DNA from: Shewanella marisflavi
GTDB taxonomy: Bacteria > Pseudomonadota > Gammaproteobacteria > Enterobacterales > Shewanellaceae
Assembly: GCF_023283925.1 (NCBI RefSeq)
Contig: NZ_JAKIKX010000011.1
Location: forward strand, 39,273 to 103,272
Length of the DNA: 64,000 nt
Direction: 5' to 3'
Position 1 is the stretch's first letter. Every line of letters begins with the position of its first letter. The position numbers and the translations under genes are program-made. Below, in pieces: positions 35,666-44,791 of the stretch. Below the pieces are notes generated by a model, which worked only from the letters and a program-made list of their open reading frames with translations, did no database searches and had not been told where the DNA came from.

Positions 35666-36235
35666 ATGGAAGGTTTGCTGTTAGGCCTTGGCCTAGTCGT
35701 TATCATCACCTACCTCTGGTATGTCAGCCTGATCAAGAAGCGTAACGCGGTGCGTGAAGCCTTGTCGGGTATCGATGTGCAGTTGAAGAAGCGCGCTAAT
35801 TTGGTGCCCAACATTCTTAAGATCGCACAGAAATTTATGGATCATGAAAAGTCGCTGCTGACGGAGATCACCGCGCTACGTACGCAGGTCACCGCGGGTT
35901 ATGATCTTAATGACGCGTCGGCGATTAAAGAGCACTTGGGATTGGCCGAGCAGCTCAATAGCAAGATGGGCCAGTTGATGGTCAGCGTCGAGAATTATCC
36001 CGAGCTTAAGTCTGATCAAACTATGGTGCAGGCGATGCGCACCTATAGCGAGGTGGAAGAGCACATCTCGGCGGCGAGACGTTTCTATAATGCTGCGGTA
36101 TCAGAACTGAATACGGCGGTGGAGATCTTCCCTGGATCGATTATCGCCTCTATGGCCAAGGTCAAGGCGATGCCTTTCTATGAGGCCGAAGAGGCCGCAA
36201 GAGCCCCCGTGGACGCTGCCGATTACCTAAAATAA
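35666..36235 (+). CDS. lemA: LemA family protein
   Basis: A 189-residue protein with one N-terminal membrane helix (about 4-22) and a helical domain with the LemA motifs YNxLV-like RNAVREALSGIDVQLKKRANLVPN and ARRFYNAAVSELNTAVEIFPGS. LemA proteins are membrane-anchored and of unclear function. GGAAGGAA upstream supports the start. It heads an operon with a DUF3137 membrane protein (17-base gap) and a lytic transglycosylase. Confidence 0.92.
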   Translation: MEGLLLGLGLVVIITYLWYVSLIKKRNAVREALSGIDVQLKKRANLVPNILKIAQKFMDHEKSLLTEITALRTQVTAGYDLNDASAIKEHLGLAEQLNSKMGQLMVSVENYPELKSDQTMVQAMRTYSEVEEHISAARRFYNAAVSELNTAVEIFPGSIIASMAKVKAMPFYEAEEAARAPVDAADYLK

Positions 36236-36252
36236 ATCCCAGTCTTGAATAG

Positions 36253-37263
36253 ATGAATATATTGAGTTTTATCCTCGGTGAGCCGATCAAGGCCGAGCGT
36301 CAGCCACAACGTTTGGTGGCCGACCCCGAGGAGCAGGAGCGGTTTAAGGCCTATTACGACGAGCATATTGAGCCGCTCACCCGTAAATTTGAAAATCATA
36401 GAGTTGCTAGCCTTAAGGCGCTGCGCGGTCGTCTCTATACCAGTCTGGGTATTCTCCTGGCCGTGGCAGCCTTGATTTTTATCTTTAGTGTGTCTGGTTA
36501 CCTGGATATACCTTGGGTCTTCTACATTGTTTTATTTCTGCCCTTCGCCTGGTGGTGCTATCGGCCGGTGAAGCATTATAAATCCGATGTGAAGCGAGAG
36601 GTGTTTCCTAAGATCTTTCGTTATTTCGGCCATGACTTTATTTTCAGCACCAGCCATAGCATGAGCCTAACTCAGCTTAAGCGTTCCAAGTTACTGCCTG
36701 GCTATGATAATGCTAAGTTCGATGATTATGTGCAGGGCACCTACAAGGGCGTGGAGATCGCCATCAATGAGCTGTGGCTCACCAAACAGGTTAAACGCGA
36801 GAAGAGTACCGAAACAGAAACTGTTTTTCGTGGTGTTATGGTGCAACTCAGCAGCCATAAGGCGTTTAAGGGTCATACTGTGGTAGTGAAAAATCGCGGC
36901 GGCCTAGTGAACTTTCTCTCCAGCAGCTTTAAGAGCCTGAGCCGGGTTAAGCTCGAAGATCCCAGGTTTGAAGAGCGGTTTGATGTATTTTCAAACGATC
37001 AAATTGAGGCGCGCTACCTGCTTACTCTCGGCTTTATGGAGCGTCTGCAGTCTCTGGCCAACCTGTTTGCGAAAAAGATCCAGTGTGCTTTCTACGAAGA
37101 CAAGTTATTGATCATGTTGCAGAGTGGCGATAATCGCTTCGAGTTAGGCTCTATCTTCGACGGCGCCACCTTCGAGTACGAGTTCAGCCAAATAAACCGA
37201 GAGATGAAGCAGCTGTTTGCTATCATTGAAGTACTCAAACTCGATCAAGACATTGGATTTTAA
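36253..37263 (+). CDS. DUF3137 membrane protein
   Basis: A 336-residue protein with two adjacent hydrophobic segments (about 64-106) and a C-terminal cytosolic region with LDDPRFEERFDVFSND-type sequence (here LEDPRFEERFDVFSND). This matches the DUF3137 (galanin-like) family that commonly follows lemA. Function unknown. Its stop codon overlaps the start of the next gene by one base (TAATG), indicating coupled translation. Confidence 0.88.
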   Translation: MNILSFILGEPIKAERQPQRLVADPEEQERFKAYYDEHIEPLTRKFENHRVASLKALRGRLYTSLGILLAVAALIFIFSVSGYLDIPWVFYIVLFLPFAWWCYRPVKHYKSDVKREVFPKIFRYFGHDFIFSTSHSMSLTQLKRSKLLPGYDNAKFDDYVQGTYKGVEIAINELWLTKQVKREKSTETETVFRGVMVQLSSHKAFKGHTVVVKNRGGLVNFLSSSFKSLSRVKLEDPRFEERFDVFSNDQIEARYLLTLGFMERLQSLANLFAKKIQCAFYEDKLLIMLQSGDNRFELGSIFDGATFEYEFSQINREMKQLFAIIEVLKLDQDIGF

Positions 37264-37991
37264 TGCCCGTTGCAGTGCGTCATGCCTATTTTGCCCTACA
37301 GCTGCTGTGCCTCTGGCTCGGCCTGGCGCTGTGCTGGCCGCAGGACGCGGCGGCGCAATCGGAAAAGCCGCGCTACAAGGCGAGCTACTCTAAACATGGC
37401 ATCTTAAGTAACAGCGACGCGCCGCGCCTAGATGACATCGACGATAGCAAGATCAAAGTCTATCAATATACCCAGGCCAACGGCGTAGTGGCCTTTGCCG
37501 ATCATGCACCGGGCCATAGTGAGTTCAGGGTGCTCTTGTATGAATGCTTCGCCTGCAAACCTGACTCAGATCTCGACTGGCAGAAGATACCGCTGTTCAG
37601 CGCCGAATATGATGAGTTGATCTCTCGTGCCGCCAAGACCCACGGTTTGGATCCTGCGTTGATCCGCGCCGTGATCCACGCCGAGTCTGCCTTTAATGTA
37701 TTTGCTCTGTCGCGCAGCGGCGCCATGGGCTTGATGCAGCTGATGCCAGGCACAGCCGAGGAGATGGGCGTTAAGAATCCCTACCGACCCGAGCAGAATA
37801 TCGATGGCGGCGCCCGTTATCTGGCTAAGATGCTGGCTAGATTTGATGGTGACATCGATCTGGCCTGCGCCGCCTACAATGCCGGTCCCACCACTGTGAG
37901 CCAGTACAAGGGCATTCCGCCCTATCCAGAGACCCAGGCCTATGTGAAACGGGTCAAGATACTGTTGAAACGCTATCAGAAATTGGGGTAG
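37263..37991 (+). CDS. Lytic murein transglycosylase, SLT family
   Basis: A 242-residue exported protein with a signal peptide and a C-terminal SLT domain: IRAVIHAESAFN has the catalytic glutamate, SGAMGLMQLMPGTAEEMG and AAYNAGPTTVSQYKGIPPYPET are the family motifs. It cuts peptidoglycan between MurNAc and GlcNAc in the periplasm. A short N-terminal part (DGVVAFAD-type sequence, here NGVVAFADHAP) resembles a DUF4124 motif. It is coupled to the DUF3137 gene. Confidence 0.9.
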   Translation: MPVAVRHAYFALQLLCLWLGLALCWPQDAAAQSEKPRYKASYSKHGILSNSDAPRLDDIDDSKIKVYQYTQANGVVAFADHAPGHSEFRVLLYECFACKPDSDLDWQKIPLFSAEYDELISRAAKTHGLDPALIRAVIHAESAFNVFALSRSGAMGLMQLMPGTAEEMGVKNPYRPEQNIDGGARYLAKMLARFDGDIDLACAAYNAGPTTVSQYKGIPPYPETQAYVKRVKILLKRYQKLG

Positions 37992-37996
37992 TCAAG

Positions 37997-38359
37997 ATGC
38001 AGCAGATCGTTATCGAACAGGAAATTGCGCTGCTTAGCCCAGAGGTGCGTACCGATCCTAAGGCGCTCGACCAGCTTATTCATGTCGATTTTCTTGAGGT
38101 GGGGGCGACGGGCGTGAGTTTTGGTAAGCCAGAGGTGTTGGCGCGCCTGCCCAAAGAGAAGCCGCCGGTATTTAAGGTGACAGATATTCAGTATCGGTTA
38201 TTGAGTGCGGATCTGGCTCAGCTTAACTATCGCGCCTGTTTTAAGCCGGTGAACGAGGTGAATAAGCGTTATTCGCTGCGTACCTCGTTGTGGAAGTGCG
38301 AGGCCGGATGCTGGCAGATCATCTATCATCAGGGCACGCCCTGCGCGCCCTTCTTCTAA
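37997..38359 (+). CDS. NTF2-like/DUF4440 small protein
   Basis: A 120-residue protein with the features of the DUF4440 fold: EIALLSPEVRTDPKALDQLIHVDFLEVGATG and a C-terminal RTSLWKCEAGCWQIIYHQGTP. It lies 5 bases after the transglycosylase gene and probably ends the lemA operon. The substrate or partner is unknown. Confidence 0.8.
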   Translation: MQQIVIEQEIALLSPEVRTDPKALDQLIHVDFLEVGATGVSFGKPEVLARLPKEKPPVFKVTDIQYRLLSADLAQLNYRACFKPVNEVNKRYSLRTSLWKCEAGCWQIIYHQGTPCAPFF

Positions 38360-38400
38360 CTACTATTGCTAACTATTAGGTCTCGGTACTATTTAGGGCG

Positions 38401-39240
38401 CTATTCGCCCACTTCCCAGGTGACTTGAACATGGCCGCCACCCTGATTAAGCAGCGGGTGCAGGTAATCCAGGGTCGATTGCGCGATCTCATCGAGTTGC
38501 CAGGGTGGGTTGATCACCCAAAGGCCTGCGGCCGTCATGCCAAACTCTTCGCTGTCGGGTTTGATGGCTTGTTCTATCCGCAGCTGCTTCTTAATGCCGC
38601 TCTGTTTCAGCATGTCAAACATGGCTTCGGTTTGTTCACGCTTCACCACCGGATACCAAATCATATAGACCCCGGTAGCAAATTTCTTATGCGCCTTAAT
38701 AACGGCTTTGGCGACTTCCTGGTAATCGCTTTTAATCTCGTAGCTAGGGTCGATAAGAATGACCCCGCGGCGCTCCAGCGGCGGCACAGCGGCCAATAGC
38801 CCCTTAAGACCATCGCCCTTGAACACCTTGATCTGCTTGTCACCGCCCAGTTGCTCATCTAGCAGCTGATGATCGGCGCCGTGCAGTTCGTGCAATACCA
38901 TGCGGTCTGCGTCGCGCAGATTCATGTCAACAAATGCAGGTGAGCCTGGGTAAAGTTCGAGTTCGTCACCGCTGTTGAAGTGTTTGATATCGCCTATGTA
39001 TTGGCCAAGCGCCTCGGGCAAGTCCTGCTTATCCCACAGCTTGGCGACCCCCTCTAAATACTCGCCCGTCTTCTGTGCAAACTCGTCTGACAGTGCATAG
39101 CCACCGGCGCCGGCATGGGTGTCGATATACACCAAGGGCTTGTTCTTCTTATGCATCAATTTCAAGGTTTGCAACAAGAGGGTGTGCTTAAGCACATCGG
39201 CATAGTTTCCGGCGTGGTAGCCGTGGCGGTAACTTAACAT
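38401..39240 (-). CDS. rlmJ: 23S rRNA (adenine2030-N6)-methyltransferase RlmJ
   Basis: A 279-residue methyltransferase that aligns along its whole length with E. coli RlmJ (280 residues), starting MLSYRHGYHAGNYADVLKH and with DTHAGAGGY as the AdoMet loop. Catalytic motif IV reads DPSYE, where E. coli has DPPYE. It methylates A2030 of 23S rRNA. The start at 39240 was chosen by this alignment; an in-frame upstream start at 39339 would add 33 residues that are not family-like. Confidence 0.93.
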   Translation of the reverse strand: MLSYRHGYHAGNYADVLKHTLLLQTLKLMHKKNKPLVYIDTHAGAGGYALSDEFAQKTGEYLEGVAKLWDKQDLPEALGQYIGDIKHFNSGDELELYPGSPAFVDMNLRDADRMVLHELHGADHQLLDEQLGGDKQIKVFKGDGLKGLLAAVPPLERRGVILIDPSYEIKSDYQEVAKAVIKAHKKFATGVYMIWYPVVKREQTEAMFDMLKQSGIKKQLRIEQAIKPDSEEFGMTAAGLWVINPPWQLDEIAQSTLDYLHPLLNQGGGHVQVTWEVGE

Positions 39241-39412
39241 GAAGATTCCAGGTGGTGAGGGCGCTAGCCTGATAGAGCGATTATAGGGGGGATGCCCGCC
39301 TAGGTACAGAGAGTTGGTGAGCGCGTAACAGCGTGCCACGCATAAAGAGCGTATTCAGCGTGGTGCACTTTTGGCATAATGTCGGCGTGATTTCTTAATT
39401 TACCGAGCCAAA

Positions 39413-40192
39413 GTGACTGCATCATCAACAAATGTTCTGCCCATGGGGATCTTTTTTAATCGCCAATACCCGACTCTGGAAGCCGTGTGTGACCGTTGGG
39501 GCTTAGTGTTCGACAAGGACGCCCTGTTTGAGTTGGTGTTTGAAGATGACTGCCTCATCTTGAACAAGCGCGACGAGCCCAAACTTAAGGGAATATTTGT
39601 CGATTTTGTCTCTGGCGCCGTGGCTCACAGACGTAAGTTTGGTGGCGGTCGAGGCCAGGCTATTGCTAAGGCCGTTGGCCTTAAACAAGGCGTGACCCCT
39701 AGTGTGGTTGATGGCACCGCAGGTTTGGGGCGAGATGCCTTCGTGCTAGCCAGCCTAGGTTGTACTGTGACCATGGTGGAGCGTAACCCTGTGGTCGCCG
39801 CCCTGTTGGAAGATGGTCTGCGCCGCGCTTATGAAGATGCCGATATCGGCTCCTGGATGCAGGAACGCATGCGTCTGGTCCATGGCTCTAGCCTGACGGC
39901 GCTGGCAGCCTTGGGCGAGCAGGTGGATGTGGTCTATCTGGATCCTATGTATCCTCACAGGGAAAAGTCTGCCTTGGTGAAGAAAGAGATGCGGGTATTC
40001 CAATCGCTAGTGGGCGCCGATCTCGATGCCGACGGCCTGCTGGCCCCTGCCATGGCCCTCGCCAGCAAGCGCGTAGTGGTCAAACGCCCCGACTACGCCG
40101 ATGATCTCGACGGTGTTAAACCCAGCACCCGCATCGAAACCAAGAAGAACCGCTTCGATGTCTACGTTAAGGCCGCGATGAAGAGCGAGTAG
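39413..40192 (+). CDS. rsmJ: 16S rRNA (guanine1516-N2)-methyltransferase RsmJ
   Basis: A 259-residue methyltransferase with DGTAGLGRDAFVLASLG (AdoMet binding) and VVYLDPMYPHREKSALVKKEMR, the RsmJ (YhiQ) signature. It modifies G1516 of 16S rRNA. It starts with GTG; a downstream ATG at 39443 is an alternative. It is divergent from rlmJ, so two rRNA methyltransferase genes share the intergenic region 39241-39412. Confidence 0.92.
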   Translation: MTASSTNVLPMGIFFNRQYPTLEAVCDRWGLVFDKDALFELVFEDDCLILNKRDEPKLKGIFVDFVSGAVAHRRKFGGGRGQAIAKAVGLKQGVTPSVVDGTAGLGRDAFVLASLGCTVTMVERNPVVAALLEDGLRRAYEDADIGSWMQERMRLVHGSSLTALAALGEQVDVVYLDPMYPHREKSALVKKEMRVFQSLVGADLDADGLLAPAMALASKRVVVKRPDYADDLDGVKPSTRIETKKNRFDVYVKAAMKSE

Positions 40193-40303
40193 TGCTCACC
40201 CTGTTGTTAGCCTGCTTATCTTGTGATGTGATAGGGCTGTCAACGCTCGTTGCAGATGAGGGTTGTCGATGTGATTACCAGCAAGAGTGCAAAGGAGCGT
40301 GAA

Positions 40304-40519
40304 ATGATCAGGGTGAATGTGTTCGGCAGGTCCATGTCGGTGAGGCGCGTTGGCGAGGAGTGGCAGCTGTTTAGTGAGTCGCAAACCGGGATGCGCAGCC
40401 GTGTCTATGATGTGGTGATTCCGCCCGAGCTGACGGAAGATCAGCTGCTAGGTTATCAGGATGATATCTATCACGAACAGGCCAGTGCCCAGCACCCAAA
40501 GGTTAGCTTAGAGAGCTAG
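40304..40519 (+). CDS. Small conserved-looking protein, unknown
   Basis: A 71-residue protein starting MIRVNVFGRSMSVRR with an acidic C-terminal half. AAGGAG six bases before the ATG at 40304 supports translation. No family is named with certainty. It lies between rsmJ and a DUF2937-type membrane protein gene on the same strand. Confidence 0.6.
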   Translation: MIRVNVFGRSMSVRRVGEEWQLFSESQTGMRSRVYDVVIPPELTEDQLLGYQDDIYHEQASAQHPKVSLES

Positions 40520-40548
40520 TGATCCGTTAAGACAAGGGGAGGGAAGTG

Positions 40549-41091
40549 ATGATAAGACGCTTGATGGATTACCTGAGATTATTGCTCTTTGTCTGTGGCG
40601 TTCTGCTCGGGGTGCAGGTTCCCGCTTTTGTCGATCAGTATGGCAAGGCGCTTGCTGCTCATACCCAGGAGGCTAAACAGAATTTGGCAGAATTTCAGCG
40701 CGATGCGGACCGTTTCTTTGGCGGCGATCTCGATAAGCTGATTACCCACTATAAGCAGAATCCCGATGCCGTGTTTAATGCCGGCGGCGAGAGCATAGAG
40801 GCGATTTATCAAAGGTATCAGTTGCTGTCAGAGGCACTGACTGAGTTTAATCAATCAACCTACGGCGGTTTCGACAGGCTTGTGCTGGCGCCGTTGCCTG
40901 AGATCCGTGATCAGGTATGGCAGAATTTCAGCCATAGCATCTTGCTAGATGGCCGCGCTATCGGCTTTGGCTTGGTGTTTGGTCTGCTGTTTGCCATGCT
41001 GTGTGAACTGACCCTGCACGGCTGTGGCCGCTGCGCTCGCGGCGCCTATCGCCACCTGCGCCCAAAAACCAAGGCGCATTCAGGGGCGTGA
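40549..41091 (+). CDS. DUF2937 membrane protein
   Basis: A 180-residue protein with a hydrophobic N-terminal helix (about 9-27), a periplasmic helical part and a second hydrophobic helix (about 142-162). The layout and LLLFVCGVLLGVQVPAFVDQY match the DUF2937 family of unknown function. A purine-rich GGGGAGGGAAG precedes the overlapping GTG/ATG; the ATG at 40549 is used. Confidence 0.78.
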   Translation: MIRRLMDYLRLLLFVCGVLLGVQVPAFVDQYGKALAAHTQEAKQNLAEFQRDADRFFGGDLDKLITHYKQNPDAVFNAGGESIEAIYQRYQLLSEALTEFNQSTYGGFDRLVLAPLPEIRDQVWQNFSHSILLDGRAIGFGLVFGLLFAMLCELTLHGCGRCARGAYRHLRPKTKAHSGA

Positions 41092-41225
41092 TATATAGAA
41101 ACCCTAAGGTTAGTCTGTGTTTGTCTTGATGAATAACGGCTATGCTTCAGGTATCTGCTTAGGTGAGTGACATGACAAGGCCAATTTGGCTGCCTAAGTT
41201 TACTGTTAACCATAAGGATTTTTCC

Positions 41226-41699
41226 ATGATAGCCCAAGGACAAGCATTACCCGCCGCCACGCTAGGCGAGCTGACCGAAAACGGCATGGTCAACCATGAT
41301 GTAAAAGAGCTGTTTGCTAACAAGAAGGTGGTACTGTTTGCCGTTCCCGGCGCCTTTACCCCAACCTGCTCTGAGGCGCATCTGCCCGGTTATGTGGTGC
41401 TGGCGGATCAGTTTAAGGCCAAAGGGGTCGATATCATCGCCTGTGTATCGGTTAACGATGCCTTTGTGATGAAGGCCTGGGGCGAGGCGCAAAATGCCAG
41501 TGAATTGATGATGTTGGCCGATGGCGACGCCAGCTTTACCAAGGCCTTGGGCCTAGAGATGGACACCGCTGGTTTTGGCGGCATTCGCTCTCAACGTTAT
41601 GCCATGGTGATAGACAATGGCGTGGTGACTTTGCTGAATGTCGAGGCGCCAAAGAGCTTTGAGGTCAGCAAGGCCGAGGTGGTCTTGGCCGCGCTGTAA
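41226..41699 (+). CDS. Peroxiredoxin (Prx5/AhpE-like)
   Basis: A 157-residue thiol peroxidase. VVLFAVPGAFTPTCSEAHLPGY contains the peroxidatic cysteine in the Prx5 form PGAFTPTC, and GFGGIRSQRYAMVIDNG the conserved arginine. A further Cys occurs at IIACVSVND. It reduces hydroperoxides in the cytoplasm. AAGGA seven bases upstream of the ATG at 41226 defines the start rather than an in-frame one at 41163. Confidence 0.9.
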   Translation: MIAQGQALPAATLGELTENGMVNHDVKELFANKKVVLFAVPGAFTPTCSEAHLPGYVVLADQFKAKGVDIIACVSVNDAFVMKAWGEAQNASELMMLADGDASFTKALGLEMDTAGFGGIRSQRYAMVIDNGVVTLLNVEAPKSFEVSKAEVVLAAL

Positions 41700-41712
41700 T
41701 CCGGTGGATTTG

Positions 41713-41740
41713 AAAAGGGAGCCTAAGGCTCCCTTTTTTG
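41713..41740 (+). terminator. Intrinsic terminator after the peroxiredoxin gene
   Basis: AAAAGGGAGCC and GGCTCCCTTTT form an 11-bp stem with a TAA loop and further T's, a classical terminator. The A-run at the left also allows it to end the convergent outer-membrane gene transcript. Confidence 0.92.
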
Positions 41741-41789
41741 TGGCTTGTGCTGCTATGGCGTTAGCCGCCATGCACTTAGCTGCAATGCC

Positions 41790-42635
41790 TTAGAAGTAAT
41801 GCACATATTCTACGGCAACACGATATAGGGTGTCGTCGAAGCCCAAGAGGTCTACCTCATAATCACGACTGATATATTGGGTCATGAAGTGCAGTAGATT
41901 GTTTTGGTTCGCCAGTGGTGTGACGACCTCGAGAGTGAGTCTGTCCATGGTGTAGAACTTGTCAGCATCGTAGCCCCACTGACCATCGAAGCGTGCCCAT
42001 TTAGCGGCAAGCTGCACACCTGAGTGGGCGAAGGTGTACTTATTGCTCCACTCGAAGAAGTAACCCAAACCGGCACGGTTGAGCTCATCTTCGGTGCGGC
42101 CCATCTCTTCTCGCGGCCAGTCGTCATCTTTTTCTTCTTCGCTATAACCCAGCCCCAGTGTCAGGCCGAGATCATAGTGATTGATATCGCTAAATCGACG
42201 GTTGAGTGACACACCGGCCACCGCTAGCTGTTCAAACTCTTCCAGCTGTTGGCTGTTGTAATGCCCCTCATAACGGCCGTGGAAACTCAATAGATAGTCT
42301 TGCTGCTTGCCGAAGCTGGCAAACGGGCGCTGATAGTTAAAGCGCAGATCCATGGAGTCGCGGTATCTATCTTCGTCATATTTTTCAGAGTCGCGCTCAT
42401 AGTAGTAGGTAGCGCGCACGCGGAAGTAGTTGTTGTCTAGCTGGTAAAGATTGTCGTAGCGCAAGTCATCCCAGATAAACGACAGACCGCCGCCGCGAGA
42501 CATAGAGCTGAACTCTGAGTCCGGGTAAGACTCAAGACCAGCAATGAGCGACATGGCGAAAGGAGAGTTGTCGGAATCTGCAAGTGCAGAAAAGCTAAGT
42601 AGACCGACTAAGCCCAGTGCTAGTGGAGTTTTCAT
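41790..42635 (-). CDS. Outer-membrane beta-barrel protein, unknown
   Basis: A secreted protein of 281 residues with a signal peptide (ending ALA), many alternating amphipathic strands, and a C-terminal aromatic ending RVAVEYVHYF as in outer-membrane barrels. I do not recognise a specific family, though the size and strand pattern resemble small porin-like proteins. The start at 42635 has AGAGG seven bases upstream; a tandem ATG at 42659 is the alternative. Confidence 0.65.
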   Translation of the reverse strand: MKTPLALGLVGLLSFSALADSDNSPFAMSLIAGLESYPDSEFSSMSRGGGLSFIWDDLRYDNLYQLDNNYFRVRATYYYERDSEKYDEDRYRDSMDLRFNYQRPFASFGKQQDYLLSFHGRYEGHYNSQQLEEFEQLAVAGVSLNRRFSDINHYDLGLTLGLGYSEEEKDDDWPREEMGRTEDELNRAGLGYFFEWSNKYTFAHSGVQLAAKWARFDGQWGYDADKFYTMDRLTLEVVTPLANQNNLLHFMTQYISRDYEVDLLGFDDTLYRVAVEYVHYF

Positions 42636-42721
42636 GAGGCGCCTCTGTGAATTCATCATCCGTTATGATGCACGCACATTAGCATAAAAGGCGATATTTT
42701 TCAGTAGACTAAACTGAATAT

Positions 42722-44686
42722 TTAGGCCGCGCTTTGCAGTGGAGACTGCTGTTCGCTGATGCCGAGACTGGCTTCAATGTCGGCCACGCCTTGCGCCACT
42801 TCATCGGCAATCACCTCACTCTGGCTGGCGGAGGCCATGGCGTGTTGTTTGAGTGATTCCATCGCCTGAGACAGGCTGTCCAAATGGTTGGCCTGATCGC
42901 CGCTGAAACGAGCACCCTGCTGGGCAGTCTCTGTCATCTCCTGGGATTGCTGCTGTACCGTCTGGGTGACTTGCCATAGCTTCTGAGCGCCTTGGGCCTG
43001 TTTTTGGCTGGTGCTTGCTATCCCCTCGACGCTAAGGGTGAGCTGTTGGTTGGCGTCGGTGAGCTGACTCAGGATGGTCACGACCTGCTGTAGTGATTCT
43101 TGAGTACGCTGTGACAGGCTACGCACCTCGTCGGCCACCACAGCAAAGCCGCGTCCCTGTTCGCCGGCGCGGGCGGCCTCGATGGCGGCGTTTAAGGCCA
43201 GCAGGTTGGTCTGTTCGGCGATATTGCCGATCACATCGAGAATAGTGGAGACATCGTTGACCGAGGTGGTCAAGCTGTCCAGCGAACGATGGCAATGGCT
43301 CACCGCCTGCTGAGTCTCATCGGCGGCGCTCATGAAGGCCTGAACCTCCTGCTGGCTGGCAAGCATCTGGCTATGGGTTTGCTGGGCATGTTGCTCGACC
43401 TGGCTGGAGAGCTCGCTCACCTCACGGGCGATGGCTCGCACCTGCTCGGTCTGGTTCTGCGCCGTATCGACTATGCCCAGGGTGGTTTCCGTGCCTTGGG
43501 TCAGCTCGGTAATGCGGTGTACTAACTGCGACAAGGAGGTGGAGATCTGGCCTATCTTAACTCTTTGTGCGACATCTTCGGCCTCGAATCTGTCCAGCAA
43601 CTGGTTGAAGTGACCGGCTATCTGACCCGTCTCACAGCGACGCGCTATGGTCAGGCGTTCACGGCTGTTGGACTCGCTCAGGCGCATGAAGGCCTGATTC
43701 AGGTGCTTAAGCGGTTTAACCACTCGACGTTGCTGCAATAACAGATAGATGAGGGCAAACAGCGCCAGCACAGATACCACGCCATAGAGCAAGGTTTGTA
43801 GTTGTTGTTTGAGATGCAGGTTTTGCGCTTGCTGGGCCTGACCTAATTTGAGCAGTTCATCTTCGATGCGCACGATAGCGGCCATCATCGCCTCTTGAGC
43901 CTCCTGATTGGCGGTCAGTAGCTGGTGGGTATTGCTCACCTCTTTGCCATAGCGCTGACTGAGGGAGAGGAGTTCACTGTAGTCGCTTTCACCTATCTCT
44001 ATCTGCTCGGCTTCATCGTCGCCCAGGGCAAACTCGTCGGCCTCCACAGTCTCATACAAGCCTATTAGTGGCAGCTTAGCCAATTGATCATGCCACTCGG
44101 TCAGCGCCTGTATCTGTGTGGCCAGCAAAGGTTTTAGTCGTTGATCTTTGCCTATCAGGTAATCCTGGGTCAGTTGTGACAGCTGATAGACCAGGGGCGG
44201 CAGGCTCTGGGTCAGTTGCAGGTATTGCTTGGCGAGCTTGGGGTGTTCTATTAGTCCCTTGTCGGCATATTCGGCCAGGTGTTGATTGTAGGAGAGCATC
44301 TCGCTCTCGGCATGGGCCAGCAGCTGACGTGGATTACCGGCCAGCTTGCCTGCGGCGCGGTATTGACTGTCCAGGTCGTTAATAAATTTGGTGATCGACT
44401 GCTGCAGTCGGCTGGCCTCTTCATGGGAGAGCTGGTTAAGACCGGCGGCGATAGTCTGCAGTTGTTGTCTTGCGTTGTTGAGTTGCTGGCTGTTGCCTGT
44501 GCTCAGATAGTTTTCCAGTTGACGGCGCACCTCCAGCAGAAATTGCTGCTGCAGCTCGGCGAGCATCTGATTTTTCTGCTCTATCTGCGCGCGCTCCTGA
44601 TTGCTCCAAACGACAACACCAGCCAGCAGTGCGGCCAGCAATAACAGAGTGGCAGAAGCCCAGAGAGAGAGGGTGGAAATTTTCAT
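42722..44686 (-). CDS. Methyl-accepting chemotaxis protein
   Basis: A 654-residue chemoreceptor with an N-terminal membrane helix (about 7-29), a large helical periplasmic domain, a second membrane helix (about 300-320), a HAMP domain and a cytoplasmic signalling domain with the very conserved hairpin tip IAEQTNLLALNAAIEAARA and GEQGRGFAVVADEVRSL. It passes ligand signals to CheA. There is no C-terminal pentapeptide for CheR/CheB. The ligand is unknown. It lies 99 bases downstream of envZ. Confidence 0.92.
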   Translation of the reverse strand: MKISTLSLWASATLLLLAALLAGVVVWSNQERAQIEQKNQMLAELQQQFLLEVRRQLENYLSTGNSQQLNNARQQLQTIAAGLNQLSHEEASRLQQSITKFINDLDSQYRAAGKLAGNPRQLLAHAESEMLSYNQHLAEYADKGLIEHPKLAKQYLQLTQSLPPLVYQLSQLTQDYLIGKDQRLKPLLATQIQALTEWHDQLAKLPLIGLYETVEADEFALGDDEAEQIEIGESDYSELLSLSQRYGKEVSNTHQLLTANQEAQEAMMAAIVRIEDELLKLGQAQQAQNLHLKQQLQTLLYGVVSVLALFALIYLLLQQRRVVKPLKHLNQAFMRLSESNSRERLTIARRCETGQIAGHFNQLLDRFEAEDVAQRVKIGQISTSLSQLVHRITELTQGTETTLGIVDTAQNQTEQVRAIAREVSELSSQVEQHAQQTHSQMLASQQEVQAFMSAADETQQAVSHCHRSLDSLTTSVNDVSTILDVIGNIAEQTNLLALNAAIEAARAGEQGRGFAVVADEVRSLSQRTQESLQQVVTILSQLTDANQQLTLSVEGIASTSQKQAQGAQKLWQVTQTVQQQSQEMTETAQQGARFSGDQANHLDSLSQAMESLKQHAMASASQSEVIADEVAQGVADIEASLGISEQQSPLQSAA

Positions 44687-44791
44687 GATCAAGCGCCAAT
44701 GACAGTTTGCGCCAGAATATGACGTAAAGATTGCAAATTGATGACATTGGTGACTAGGTCTGAAAAGTCAGACAAGCGAGTGGTGTCAGTA

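Noticed and set aside
35365..35709. A 114-codon minus-strand frame upstream of lemA
   Set aside because: It overlaps the lemA start, has no ribosome-binding site, and no family match. The terminator at 35022 suggests RNA rather than this protein.
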